A stretch of 5,565 bases of DNA from the NCBI GenBank assembly GCA_019235595.1, contig JAFAKI010000231.1, positions 1-5,565 of the forward strand, given 5' to 3'. The first letter of the stretch is position 1; each line of letters starts with the position of its first letter. Both the position numbers and the translations under genes were made by a program. Shown here in pieces: positions 1-5,565 of this stretch. The stretch is from Mucilaginibacter sp. Lineage in GTDB: Bacteria > Bacteroidota > Bacteroidia > Sphingobacteriales > Sphingobacteriaceae. The notes under the pieces are model-generated. The model was not told the DNA's origin and made no database searches. It saw only the letters and a program-made list of their open reading frames with translations.

Positions 1-1348
1 CCAGAAAATCTTCAAGACTATACGGTATTTATTTGAAAAGACCTCGCCTGTGGATATCCTTACCGTAACTGCTCAGTTGCGCCAACAGGGCGAATTGGAA
101 ATGATAGGCGGGGCTTACTATATCACCGAGCTGACCAATCGTGTGGCTTCGGCGGCGAATATTGAATATCACTCGCGTATTATTATCCAAAAGTTTATTC
201 AGCGCGAATTGATCCGCATTTCGACCGAGGTGATCAATAGTGCTTATGAAGATACATCAGACGTGCTTGACTTATTGGATAAAGCTGAGAAAAACCTGTT
301 TGACATCGCCCAAAACAACCTTCGCCGCGATTCGAGAATGATGGATGACATTATGCACGAGACCCTCAAGGAGATCGAAGCATTAAAAGATAAAAAGGAT
401 GGTCTTACCGGTGTAGCCTCTGGTTTTACTGAACTGGACAGGATGACCTCCGGCTGGCAAAAATCAGATTTGGTAATTATAGCGGCCCGCCCGGCGATGG
501 GTAAAACGGCTTTCGTATTAAGCTGCGCGCGTAATGCTGCGGTCGATTTTAGCAAACCGGTTGTGGTGTTTTCATTAGAGATGTCGTCGGTACAGTTGGT
601 TAACCGTCTGATATCCGGCGAAACTGAGATTGAGCAGGAAAAAATACGTAAAGGTACTCTGGAAGAATGGGAATGGCAGCAGATCCACTCCAAAATCGGC
701 CGACTGGAGCAGGCGCCCTTGATTATAGATGATACTCCAGCGCTTAATATATTTGAATTCAGGGCCAAATGCCGCCGTCTGAAATCGCAGCACGATATTC
801 AACTGATCATCATCGACTACCTACAGTTGATGCAGGGTAAAGCCGATGGCAAAGGCGGTGGTAACCGTGAGCAGGAGATCGGTAGTATATCGCGGGCATT
901 AAAATCTGTTGCTAAAGAGTTGAATGTACCGGTAATTGCCCTATCACAGTTGAGCCGTGCGGTGGAAAACAGGCCAGGCGCATCTAAACGCCCGATGCTG
1001 TCTGACTTGCGTGAGTCAGGTTCTATCGAGCAGGATGCGGATATGGTATTATTCCTCTACCGCCCGGAATACTATGGTATGACCGAAGACGAAAACGGTA
1101 ATCCAACTAATGGCGTCGGCGAGGTAATTATTGCCAAGCACCGTAATGGTGAAACGGGCATAGTGCGATTGAAGTTCGTAGGTAAATTCGTGAAGTTCCA
1201 GGATCTGGATCAGGGTATGGGTGATTTTACGCCTCAAGGTGCTGCATTTGCCGGTTTAACCCCATCACAGGATTTTGATAAACCAAGCAACTTTATTATC
1301 AGGCCTTCAAGAGCAAACGAAATTGATGATGATGATGCGCCTTTTTAA
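1..1348 (+). CDS. dnaB: Replicative DNA helicase DnaB, 5' end cut off by the window edge
   Basis: Hexameric helicase that unwinds DNA at the replication fork and recruits primase. The reading frame is open from base 2, so the gene starts outside the window; the GTG at 50 is an internal valine in the conserved PVDILTV stretch. About 448 residues are visible; perhaps 70 N-terminal residues are missing, judging from the usual family length of roughly 500. Domains in order (visible-residue numbering): the rest of the N-terminal helical domain (about 1-95), a linker helix, then the RecA-like ATPase. Motifs: Walker A ARPAMGKT (162-169; GKT at nt 500-508), FSLEMS (190-195), Walker B IIIDYLQLM (269-277), QEIGSISR (291-298), SQLSR (315-319), and the arginine-finger segment KHRNGETG (379-386). 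No intein interrupts the Walker A or other motifs. The last 50 or so residues look disordered and end in DDDDAPF, resembling the tip of SSB. It ends convergently with the minus-strand gene downstream. Identification is secure. Confidence 0.97.
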   Translation, partial: QKIFKTIRYLFEKTSPVDILTVTAQLRQQGELEMIGGAYYITELTNRVASAANIEYHSRIIIQKFIQRELIRISTEVINSAYEDTSDVLDLLDKAEKNLFDIAQNNLRRDSRMMDDIMHETLKEIEALKDKKDGLTGVASGFTELDRMTSGWQKSDLVIIAARPAMGKTAFVLSCARNAAVDFSKPVVVFSLEMSSVQLVNRLISGETEIEQEKIRKGTLEEWEWQQIHSKIGRLEQAPLIIDDTPALNIFEFRAKCRRLKSQHDIQLIIIDYLQLMQGKADGKGGGNREQEIGSISRALKSVAKELNVPVIALSQLSRAVENRPGASKRPMLSDLRESGSIEQDADMVLFLYRPEYYGMTEDENGNPTNGVGEVIIAKHRNGETGIVRLKFVGKFVKFQDLDQGMGDFTPQGAAFAGLTPSQDFDKPSNFIIRPSRANEIDDDDAPF

Positions 1349-1356
1349 TATGTCTG

Positions 1357-1395
1357 AACAAAAATGCTGTGATTTTATTTCACAACATTTTTGTT
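1357..1395. terminator. Bidirectional hairpin between the convergent dnaB and secreted-protein genes
   Basis: The arms AACAAAAATG (1357-1366) and CATTTTTGTT (1386-1395) are perfect reverse complements. After one C/A mismatch, TGTGA (1368-1372) pairs with TCACA (1380-1384) around the 7-base loop TTTTATT. The T run lies inside the 3' arm rather than after it, and because of the symmetry the same holds on the other strand. It begins 8 bases after the dnaB stop and ends 33 bases before the stop of the minus-strand gene, which is where a shared terminator for two converging genes is expected. The structure is seen directly; the termination role is inferred. Confidence 0.7.
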
Positions 1396-1428
1396 TGAGT
1401 ACTAAATTCTTGCAATATATCTTCCTTG

Positions 1429-2058
1429 TTATTGCAGAGGGTAATGATGAGTTATATATTTAACAATAGCTGCCATATCATCAACACTAGGCTCTTTTTT
1501 CTTAATTTGCTGTATTACTTGTACAACATCCGGATAGTTACTAAACCTCTTGCTATAAAAATCTTTCCAGTTTACCGATTCATCGTCGTGATAATCAAGT
1601 ATGGCATTATTTTCAACAAAGTCATAATCAGTTGCCGTATAGTATTCTCTTGCGTTAAAAGGGCCGCTACTACTATTAAAAACCATCCCAAATATTTTTA
1701 TCCCCTGTAAAGTTGTTACATATTTTTCCAATTGCTTATCTTTTCTCCAAGAAAGTGCCACTAAGCTATCTTTAGTTGATATTCCCCAAATGCTATCTTC
1801 AGCGCAAGCTCTATGGGTAACCACTATCGATTGTATATCAGAAATTCCGATTTTTTGAGATCTACTTAGACTATCTGTTTGGAAATCAAACTTAGTAATG
1901 AGAGACCCACCTGTTCTGAAATGGATAATCCCTGTATGCTTTACCCCTGAATTATCATAGTAATAACCGTGTTCGTATTTTTTGAAATTATATTGAGCTT
2001 TTACGGAAACAGATATTAACAAGGTCAATAAAAAGACTAGAAGAGAAATTCGTACCAT
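1429..2058 (-). CDS. Secreted hypothetical protein (209 aa), function unknown
   Basis: I do not recognise a named family. Residues 1-21 form a clear Sec signal peptide: MVR, a hydrophobic core SLLVFLLTLLISVSV, then KAQ with likely signal peptidase I cleavage after A21, leaving an N-terminal Gln as is common in Bacteroidota. There is no cysteine at the cleavage site, so it is not a lipoprotein, and no later membrane segment, so periplasmic or secreted. The mature part starts with a probable beta-rich stretch (about 30-80, GYYYDNSGVKHTGIIHF...), a middle region, and a charged C-terminal part ending in helices (about 174-205). The pattern recalls Bacteroidota exported proteins that begin with a 'GYI...GDT..G.I' strand pair and end in a short helical unit, but that is from memory and weak. 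The gene is visibly AT-richer than dnaB and chrA. It lies 56 bases downstream of chrA on the same strand, with its own candidate promoter in the gap, so it may be transcribed alone. Confidence 0.8.
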   Translation of the reverse strand: MVRISLLVFLLTLLISVSVKAQYNFKKYEHGYYYDNSGVKHTGIIHFRTGGSLITKFDFQTDSLSRSQKIGISDIQSIVVTHRACAEDSIWGISTKDSLVALSWRKDKQLEKYVTTLQGIKIFGMVFNSSSGPFNAREYYTATDYDFVENNAILDYHDDESVNWKDFYSKRFSNYPDVVQVIQQIKKKEPSVDDMAAIVKYITHHYPLQ

Positions 2059-2078
2059 AGATAAGGTTTTTTATGATT

Positions 2079-2110
2079 CTAAGGTAATAGTGTTATACGT
2101 AATTTGCAAT
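2079..2110 (-). promoter_or_regulatory. Candidate Bacteroidota-type promoter for the secreted-protein gene
   Basis: On the minus strand, ATTG (2110-2107) is followed 20 bases later by TACCTTAG (2086-2079). This is close to the Bacteroidota sigma factor pattern TTTG-N19-21-TAnnTTTG: one mismatch in each box. The start codon at 2058 would then have a leader of roughly 15 bases that includes an A-rich stretch (ATAAAAAACC), the usual substitute for a Shine-Dalgarno site in this phylum. The match is by eye only, and AT-rich spacers give chance matches. Confidence 0.4.
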
Positions 2111-2114
2111 AGGC

Positions 2115-3314
2115 TTAAAAAATTAACCCCAAAACCACCCCGATAACAATAACGATCGGGGTTTTTATTTTGGTAAAATAGAGCAGGCAAAAGGAACCGG
2201 CCATTAACCCATAAGCCATCCAGTCAGTGCCAAATGGCCTTACTAGCAAGATCAAGGCAGTTGCCATAAAACCTACTGCAACCGCGCTGATACCGCTTAG
2301 TGAATTACGGATACGGGTTATTTTCTTCAGGTCCTCCCAAAACGGTACGATGAACAATATCAGAATCAGTCCCGGCAGGTTTATACCAATTACCGCTATA
2401 GTACTACCAAGTATCTGTCCCCATAAACCAAAACCTTTATTGCCAAGTGTCATACTGCCTATAAAGGAGGTAAATGAAAACGTAGGGCCAGGTAATGCTT
2501 GCTGCAAGGCAAATCCAGATAGAAATTCCGAATTGCTTAGGTAATGCTTTACTTCCACAAACTCGGTATACATGAGCGGTACAAGTACCTGGCCTCCTCC
2601 GAAGATCAGAATTCCGTTACGATAAAAGTTTTCAAACAAACGTATAGGCAAGCTAAAAGGTGATGTTTGATTAATGATCGCACCCAAAGCAGCAAATGCC
2701 AGCAAAATACCGATAAAATAGGCTACTTTATTGGGGTTTACATTAGCAAACAAGCTCACCCGAAGTTCGCTTTCCTGCGGTTGTGTTTCCAATGCTGATG
2801 AGATGATTCCGCCTAACAAAACCAGGATCGGGAACGCATAGGCATTCTGCAATATCAAAGTGGCGATGAGTGAGCTTATGGCGAGCATAATAGTCACTTT
2901 TGTTTTCAGAAACTTGCTGGCAAAAGTATATGCGGCATAAGCAACTATACCAACGGCAATGGGCTGTACAAAACGCAATATATTGGCAAATTTAGCATGC
3001 GTCAGAAACATCTTGTAACTGATGGCAGCTATGCCCATTATAACAGCTGAGGGCAATATCCATATCAAAAAAGTAATAATGGCCAACCGCAGTCCTCCTA
3101 CCTTCCACGCTATGCCGACGAGTGTTTGGGTAGATGACGGTCCCGGTAATATTTGAGCCAATGCATTCAGTTCCATCAACTCATGTTCGGTGATATAGCG
3201 GCGCTTTTCTACAAACTCCCGCAATAAAATGGCTATGTGGCCCTGCGGCCCGCCAAAAGCAGTGAAGGTATAGATCAGCACATCACGAATAAACAGTAGT
3301 TGACGTTTCTTCAT
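2115..3314 (-). CDS. chrA: CHR-family (chromate) anion transporter, two-domain form
   Basis: Inner-membrane protein of the chromate ion transporter family. Characterised members export chromate and give resistance; many relatives have no tested substrate, so chromate is family-based here. At 399 residues it is the long form with two homologous halves. The N-terminal half has FGGP (20-23), REFVEKRRY (32-40) and LPGPSSTQT (56-64); the C-terminal half repeats the theme with IFGGGQVLVPLM (237-248), EF (251-252) and LPGP (274-277). About ten hydrophobic segments are visible (for example near 73-100, 115-133, 140-175, 196-213, 296-325, 342-358, 366-380 and 383-399). The start is well supported: the conserved N-terminal motif begins about 20 residues in, and the next methionine is at 47, beyond it. 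No Shine-Dalgarno site is visible; the 5' leader consists of heptamer repeats that end two bases from the ATG. No chrB-like regulator gene is nearby. Confidence 0.88.
   Translation of the reverse strand: MKKRQLLFIRDVLIYTFTAFGGPQGHIAILLREFVEKRRYITEHELMELNALAQILPGPSSTQTLVGIAWKVGGLRLAIITFLIWILPSAVIMGIAAISYKMFLTHAKFANILRFVQPIAVGIVAYAAYTFASKFLKTKVTIMLAISSLIATLILQNAYAFPILVLLGGIISSALETQPQESELRVSLFANVNPNKVAYFIGILLAFAALGAIINQTSPFSLPIRLFENFYRNGILIFGGGQVLVPLMYTEFVEVKHYLSNSEFLSGFALQQALPGPTFSFTSFIGSMTLGNKGFGLWGQILGSTIAVIGINLPGLILILFIVPFWEDLKKITRIRNSLSGISAVAVGFMATALILLVRPFGTDWMAYGLMAGSFCLLYFTKIKTPIVIVIGVVLGLIF
2137..2170 (+). terminator. Terminator-like hairpin plus T tract, antisense to the chrA 3' end
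   Basis: On the plus strand ACCCCGAT (2137-2144) and ATCGGGGT (2155-2162) are perfect reverse complements with a 10-base loop, followed at once by TTTTATTTT. This is the textbook form of an intrinsic terminator for plus-strand transcription. It lies within the last codons of chrA, which is on the other strand, so it may be a by-product of coding a repetitive I/V-rich membrane helix. If real, it would stop antisense transcripts running from the dnaB side into chrA. On the minus strand the stem is not followed directly by a T run. Confidence 0.3.
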
Positions 3315-3315
3315 T

Positions 3316-3343
3316 TAGTCATTGGTCATTGGTCACTAGTCAT
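3316..3343. repeat. Four tandem TRGTCAT heptamers (left arm of an inverted repeat)
   Basis: Consecutive 7-base units read TAGTCAT, TGGTCAT, TGGTCAC, TAGTCAT, and a decayed fifth unit TGGTTTA follows (3344-3350). The block is non-coding and starts one base after the codon complementary to the chrA ATG (3312-3314), so it forms the region where ribosomes must load on the chrA message. Heptamer arrays of this kind resemble the short tandemly repeated repetitive sequences known from cyanobacterial and other genomes; the resemblance is from memory. Confidence 0.85.
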
Positions 3344-3357
3344 TGGTTTATTGGCAT

Positions 3358-3387
3358 AATTTATACAATTCCCTTTCGAGTTTGCAA
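3358..3387 (-). promoter_or_regulatory. Weak candidate promoter for chrA, in the loop between the repeat arms
   Basis: On the minus strand TTGCAA (3387-3382) is followed after 16 bases by TATAAATT (3365-3358); read in Bacteroidota style this is TTG-N21-TAAATTAT. Neither box is a good match to TTTG/TAnnTTTG. Its location, between the two heptamer blocks and about 45 bases before the chrA start, is what makes it plausible. Confidence 0.25.
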
Positions 3388-3392
3388 TACAA

Positions 3393-3413
3393 ATGACCAA
3401 TGACTAATGACCA
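3393..3413. repeat. Three inverted heptamers ATGACYA (right arm of the inverted repeat)
   Basis: Units ATGACCA, ATGACTA, ATGACCA are the exact reverse complement of the TRGTCAT units at 3316-3343. The best long pairing is 3330-3347 with 3396-3413, 18 bases with one mismatch that becomes a G-U pair in minus-strand RNA; 3316-3329 also pairs perfectly with 3393-3406, so more than one register is possible. The arm ends 8 bases after the stop of the TPR gene, so in a minus-strand transcript it lies in that gene's 3' tail and could serve as a stabilising or terminating hairpin, although no T tract follows. Confidence 0.85.
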
Positions 3414-3421
3414 GTAAACGA

Positions 3422-3760
3422 TTAATAATCATCATCTTCATCCCAGCCAGTGGCTTCGCGGTAGACCGCCTGTAGTTCTGAGAACGCGTGATTATCTCTT
3501 TTTCGTTTGGCGGTCTCCATCCCCTTTTCATAGATGATTATTGCATCCGGCTTGCGGTTCAGTGCCTCATATAATTTACCGAGATGATAGTAAGTCCCCA
3601 CATAATCCGGGTGATTTTTAACCAGGTTTTCGTAATACTGCAAGGCCTTTTCAGTATCGTTCAGCCTCAGATATTCGGTTGCCAGGGCATATTGCAGGAA
3701 TTCATCATTAGGTTCATTTTTTAAAAATTCCAACAGCTTTTCTAATCGGCTCGACTGCAT
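3422..3760 (-). CDS. Small tetratricopeptide-repeat (TPR) protein, 112 aa
   Basis: A short, soluble, all-helical protein with no signal peptide or membrane segment, so cytoplasmic. Residues about 5-19 (LEKLLEFLKNEPND) look like the second half of a TPR unit. A first full unit spans about 20-53 (ALATEYLRLND..KALQYYENLVKNHPD) and a second about 54-87 (YHLGKLYEALNRKPDAIIIYEKGMETA), with the expected small and aromatic residues and the closing proline at P51. A capping helix with HAFSELQAVYREATGW and an acidic tail DEDDDY follow. TPR proteins bind partner proteins; the partner here is unknown. The ATG at 3760 follows a purine stretch (AGAGAGAG about 7 bases upstream), a weak ribosome site. The gene is divergent from etfB, sharing a 132-base region with it. 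Small TPR proteins of this kind are common in Bacteroidota; a role linked to ETF is only a guess. Confidence 0.85.
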   Translation of the reverse strand: MQSSRLEKLLEFLKNEPNDEFLQYALATEYLRLNDTEKALQYYENLVKNHPDYVGTYYHLGKLYEALNRKPDAIIIYEKGMETAKRKRDNHAFSELQAVYREATGWDEDDDY

Positions 3761-3786
3761 TTTAAACTCTCTCTTTTTTAACTAAA

Positions 3787-3817
3787 TTTGCGAAACCTAT
3801 TTCATGAAAACCATTTG
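3787..3817 (+). promoter_or_regulatory. Candidate etfB promoter, with a palindrome in its spacer
   Basis: TTTG (3787-3790) is followed after exactly 19 bases by ACCATTTG (3810-3817). The first box and the spacing fit the Bacteroidota pattern TTTG-N19-TAnnTTTG, and the last four bases of the second box fit, but the TA is replaced by AC. A start near 3824 would give etfB a leader of about 70 bases. This is a by-eye match, and other weak candidates exist in this AT-rich gap. Confidence 0.3.
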
Positions 3818-3829
3818 ATGTGTTCATGA
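3800..3829. promoter_or_regulatory. Possible operator: TTTCATGAAA palindrome plus a second TTCATGA
   Basis: TTTCATGAAA (3800-3809) is a perfect 10-base palindrome, and TTCATGA recurs at 3823-3829, 22 bases (about two helical turns) after the first TTCATGA at 3801. Both lie in the 132-base gap between the divergent TPR and etfB genes, the first inside the spacer of the candidate etfB promoter. That is the position of a repressor operator, but no regulator gene is in the window and no known factor is identified by this sequence. Confidence 0.3.
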
Positions 3830-3892
3830 GTAAAAGTATAAAACCATAGCACACATTGTAAAGATCATTTGCCAATTAAAAACAATAGCCTG

Positions 3893-4630
3893 ATGAAGAT
3901 ACTGGTATGTATAAGTAATGTTCCTGATACGACGACAAAAATAACTTTTACCGATAATAACACCCAATTTAATACAAACGGTGTTCAGTTTATCCTAAAT
4001 CCTTACGATGAGATTGCATTATCAAGGGCTATTGAGCTGACCGAAGGCGGTAAAGGATCGACAACGGTAATCAATGTCGGTGAAGCGACCACAGAGGCCA
4101 CCATACGTAAAGCGCTGGCCATTGGTGCTGATGACGCTGTTCGCATTAATGCCAAGCCGCACGACGCCTGGTTTGTAGCTTATCAAATTGCACAATATGT
4201 GAAACAAAATCCGTTTGACCTGATTTTAACAGGAAGGGAGTCTATTGATTACAATGGCTCTAAAGTGGCTGGTATGCTGGGCGAATTATTGGATATCCCA
4301 TCTGTATCTATCATAAAAAAACTGGATTTAGATGGTGACAAGGCTACTGTTGAACGTGAAATAGAAGGTGGTAAGGAAGTATTGGTGATACCCATTCCTT
4401 TTGTGGCAGGAACTGCCGAAGGCGTTGCCGAGCCAAAAATACCGAACATGCGCGGTATTATGTCGGCACGTACCAAGCCACTGAATGTGGTTGAAGCTGC
4501 TGAAGTAAAAAATAATTCAGAGATATTGAGCTATGAAACGCCCGCTCCGCGTGGGCAGGTGAAACTAGTAGCTTCCAATGAAGCAGAAAAATTGATTGGC
4601 TTATTGCACACCGAAGCCAAAGTGATATAA
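3893..4630 (+). CDS. etfB: Electron transfer flavoprotein subunit beta (EtfB/FixA family)
   Basis: Beta subunit of the cytoplasmic EtfAB heterodimer, which takes electrons from dehydrogenases (typically acyl-CoA dehydrogenases) and passes them toward the quinone pool. At 245 residues it has the usual length. Family landmarks are MKILVCISNVPDTT at the N-terminus, NPYDE (36-40, the NPFDE-type motif), RKALAIGADDAVRI (72-85), DLILTGRESID (109-119), VEREIEGGKE (153-162) and EPKIPNMRGIMSARTKPL (180-197), the counterpart of the 'EPR..LPNIM.AKKK' segment. The ATG at 3893 is chosen because it gives this standard N-terminus; the in-frame TTG at 3869 would add eight unrelated residues (the first of them read from TTG). 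No Shine-Dalgarno site is visible; the leader is A-rich. The nucleotide-binding stretch after GRESID reads YNGSKVAGML, unlike both the human AMP-binding form and the well-known bifurcating form, so I do not assign a subtype. etfA follows after 30 bases. Confidence 0.95.
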   Translation: MKILVCISNVPDTTTKITFTDNNTQFNTNGVQFILNPYDEIALSRAIELTEGGKGSTTVINVGEATTEATIRKALAIGADDAVRINAKPHDAWFVAYQIAQYVKQNPFDLILTGRESIDYNGSKVAGMLGELLDIPSVSIIKKLDLDGDKATVEREIEGGKEVLVIPIPFVAGTAEGVAEPKIPNMRGIMSARTKPLNVVEAAEVKNNSEILSYETPAPRGQVKLVASNEAEKLIGLLHTEAKVI

Positions 4631-4660
4631 TTTAAAAGACTTTACGACCCGGATCATTAT

Positions 4661-5565
4661 ATGTCAGTTTTAATATATACAGAAAACGCCGAAGGCAAAT
4701 TCAAAAAATCAACTTTTGAAGCCGTTTCTTACGCCCGTGCAATTGCCGATCAAACCAACACCAATCTCGTGGCTATTTCCATTGGCGATGTGTCAAACGA
4801 CCAATTGAGTCTGCTTGGTAAATACGGAGCAGACAAAGTCCTTACTGTATCCAATGCCCAGTTGAAAAATTTTGTTAACCAGGCCTATGCGTCTGTTATA
4901 GCCTCGGCAGCAAAAAAAGAAGGTTCTGATATTGTGGTTTTATCCAATTCATTTTCGGGACGCGGATTAGCGCCACGCATCGGTGTTAAATTGGAGGCAG
5001 GTGTTGCCGATGGCGCAGTAGCCTTGCCTGAAATAGCCGGTGACAAGTTCACGGTTAAAAAGACCGCATTTTCAGGTAAAGCATTTGCTACTGTTCAACT
5101 CAAATCAGCCAACAAAGTAATTGCTTTGGTGCCGAACTCATACCATGTGACTGAAAAAGCTGCTGCCGGAACAATTGAAGCATTTTCTGCTGAAACAAAA
5201 GAATCAGATTTCAGGGCGATGGTGAAAGAGATTGTCCGTTCAACCGATAAAGTTTCTTTGCCGGATGCGGAAATTGTCGTTTCGGGTGGTCGTGGATTAA
5301 AAGGCCCGGAAAACTGGGGGATGATCGAAGAACTGGCCAATCTGTTGGGCGCGGCTACAGCCTGTTCAAAGCCTGTTTCGGATGCCGGATGGCGCCCGCA
5401 TGAGGAGCATGTTGGACAAACCGGTATAGCTGTCAGTCCAAATTTGTATATTGCAGTCGGAATTTCGGGGGCGATACAGCACCTGGCTGGCGTAAGCTCG
5501 TCAAAAGTTATCGTTGTCATCAACAAAGACCCTGAAGCACCGTTCTTTAAAGTAGCCGACTACGG
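4661..5565 (+). CDS. etfA: Electron transfer flavoprotein subunit alpha, 3' end cut by the window edge
   Basis: Alpha subunit of EtfAB; its C-terminal domain holds the FAD that carries the electrons. Hand translation from ATG 4661 gives 301 codons without a stop to the window edge; about 20 residues are missing compared with the family length near 320. The N-terminal domain (about 1-180) starts MSVLIYTENAEGKFKK and includes SNSFSGRGLAPRIG (95-108). The FAD domain has VVSGGRGLKGPENW (206-219), ACSKPVSDAGWRPH (234-247), VGQTG (251-255), LYIAVGISGAIQHLAG (262-277) and VVINKDPEAPFF (285-296), all closely matching the family including human ETF alpha. Thr254 and His274 match the human flavin-contacting Thr266 and His286. 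The odd residue is Lys237, where human and many bacterial proteins have Arg. It lies 30 bases after etfB and is surely co-transcribed with it. Confidence 0.96.
   Translation, partial: MSVLIYTENAEGKFKKSTFEAVSYARAIADQTNTNLVAISIGDVSNDQLSLLGKYGADKVLTVSNAQLKNFVNQAYASVIASAAKKEGSDIVVLSNSFSGRGLAPRIGVKLEAGVADGAVALPEIAGDKFTVKKTAFSGKAFATVQLKSANKVIALVPNSYHVTEKAAAGTIEAFSAETKESDFRAMVKEIVRSTDKVSLPDAEIVVSGGRGLKGPENWGMIEELANLLGAATACSKPVSDAGWRPHEEHVGQTGIAVSPNLYIAVGISGAIQHLAGVSSSKVIVVINKDPEAPFFKVADY

Noticed and set aside
50..52. GTG as the dnaB start
   Set aside because: The frame is open to base 2 and the upstream residues (QKIFKTIRYLFEKTSP) fit the DnaB N-terminal domain, so this is an internal valine.
244..768. 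Long open frame on the minus strand (174 codons)
   Set aside because: It is antisense to the conserved DnaB ATPase coding sequence and resembles no protein; a shadow of dnaB.
500..1000. Intein or group I intron in dnaB
   Set aside because: DnaB is a frequent intein host, but all ATPase motifs follow at normal spacing with no insertion.
1426..1710. Open frame on the plus strand (94 codons)
   Set aside because: It is opposite the secreted-protein gene, which has a clear signal peptide and a candidate promoter; the plus-strand product is low-complexity AT-driven sequence.
2227..2544. Open frame on the plus strand (105 codons)
   Set aside because: It lies opposite the second half of the CHR transporter, whose family motifs are clear.
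3316..3413. The heptamer blocks as a CRISPR array or transposon ends
   Set aside because: The units are 7 bases long, contiguous and without spacers; no transposase or target-site duplication is visible between or beside them.
3869..3892. TTG at 3869 as the etfB start
   Set aside because: It adds eight residues not seen in the family; ATG 3893 gives the standard MKILVCISN start.
5095..5526. Open frame on the minus strand (143 codons)
   Set aside because: It is antisense to the highly conserved FAD domain of etfA, which is plainly the real gene here.

Overview
This window reads as ordinary chromosome from a member of the Bacteroidota, most likely a Sphingobacteriaceae-type organism (Pedobacter/Mucilaginibacter-like). 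The taxon is inferred from the flavour of the proteins (EtfB beginning MKILVCISNVPDTT, the style of DnaB and of the small TPR protein), from A-rich leaders without clear Shine-Dalgarno sites, and from candidate promoters of the TTG/TTTG-N19-20-TAnnTTTG type. No plasmid, phage, transposon, CRISPR array, tRNA or rRNA signal was seen.

Layout: (1) 1-1348, plus strand, the 3' part of dnaB, the replicative helicase, cut by the left edge. (2) 1357-1395, a long hairpin between convergent genes, probably a shared terminator. (3) 1429-2058, minus strand, an AT-rich gene for a small secreted protein of unknown function. (4) 2115-3314, minus strand, a full-length two-domain CHR-family (chromate transporter) membrane protein. 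(5) 3316-3413, an intergenic block of TRGTCAT heptamers arranged as an inverted repeat, lying directly against the chrA start codon. (6) 3422-3760, minus strand, a 112-residue TPR protein. (7) 3761-3892, a divergent promoter region with a perfect TTTCATGAAA palindrome and a second TTCATGA. (8) 3893-4630 and 4661 to the right edge, plus strand, etfB and etfA, the two subunits of electron transfer flavoprotein; etfA lacks only its last residues.

Functionally there are three unrelated units: DNA replication (dnaB), a minus-strand run of TPR protein, CHR transporter and secreted protein that may or may not be co-transcribed, and the etfBA operon, whose product carries electrons from acyl-CoA or other dehydrogenases toward the quinone pool. 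etfA is open to the right edge; I translated it by hand from 4661 and found no stop.

I do not see a convincing new biological system. The observations most worth a second look are the heptamer inverted repeat that forms the translation-initiation region of chrA, a lysine in EtfA at the position of a flavin-contacting arginine, the SSB-like acidic tip on DnaB, the palindrome in the etfB promoter region, and the compositionally odd secreted protein next to dnaB.
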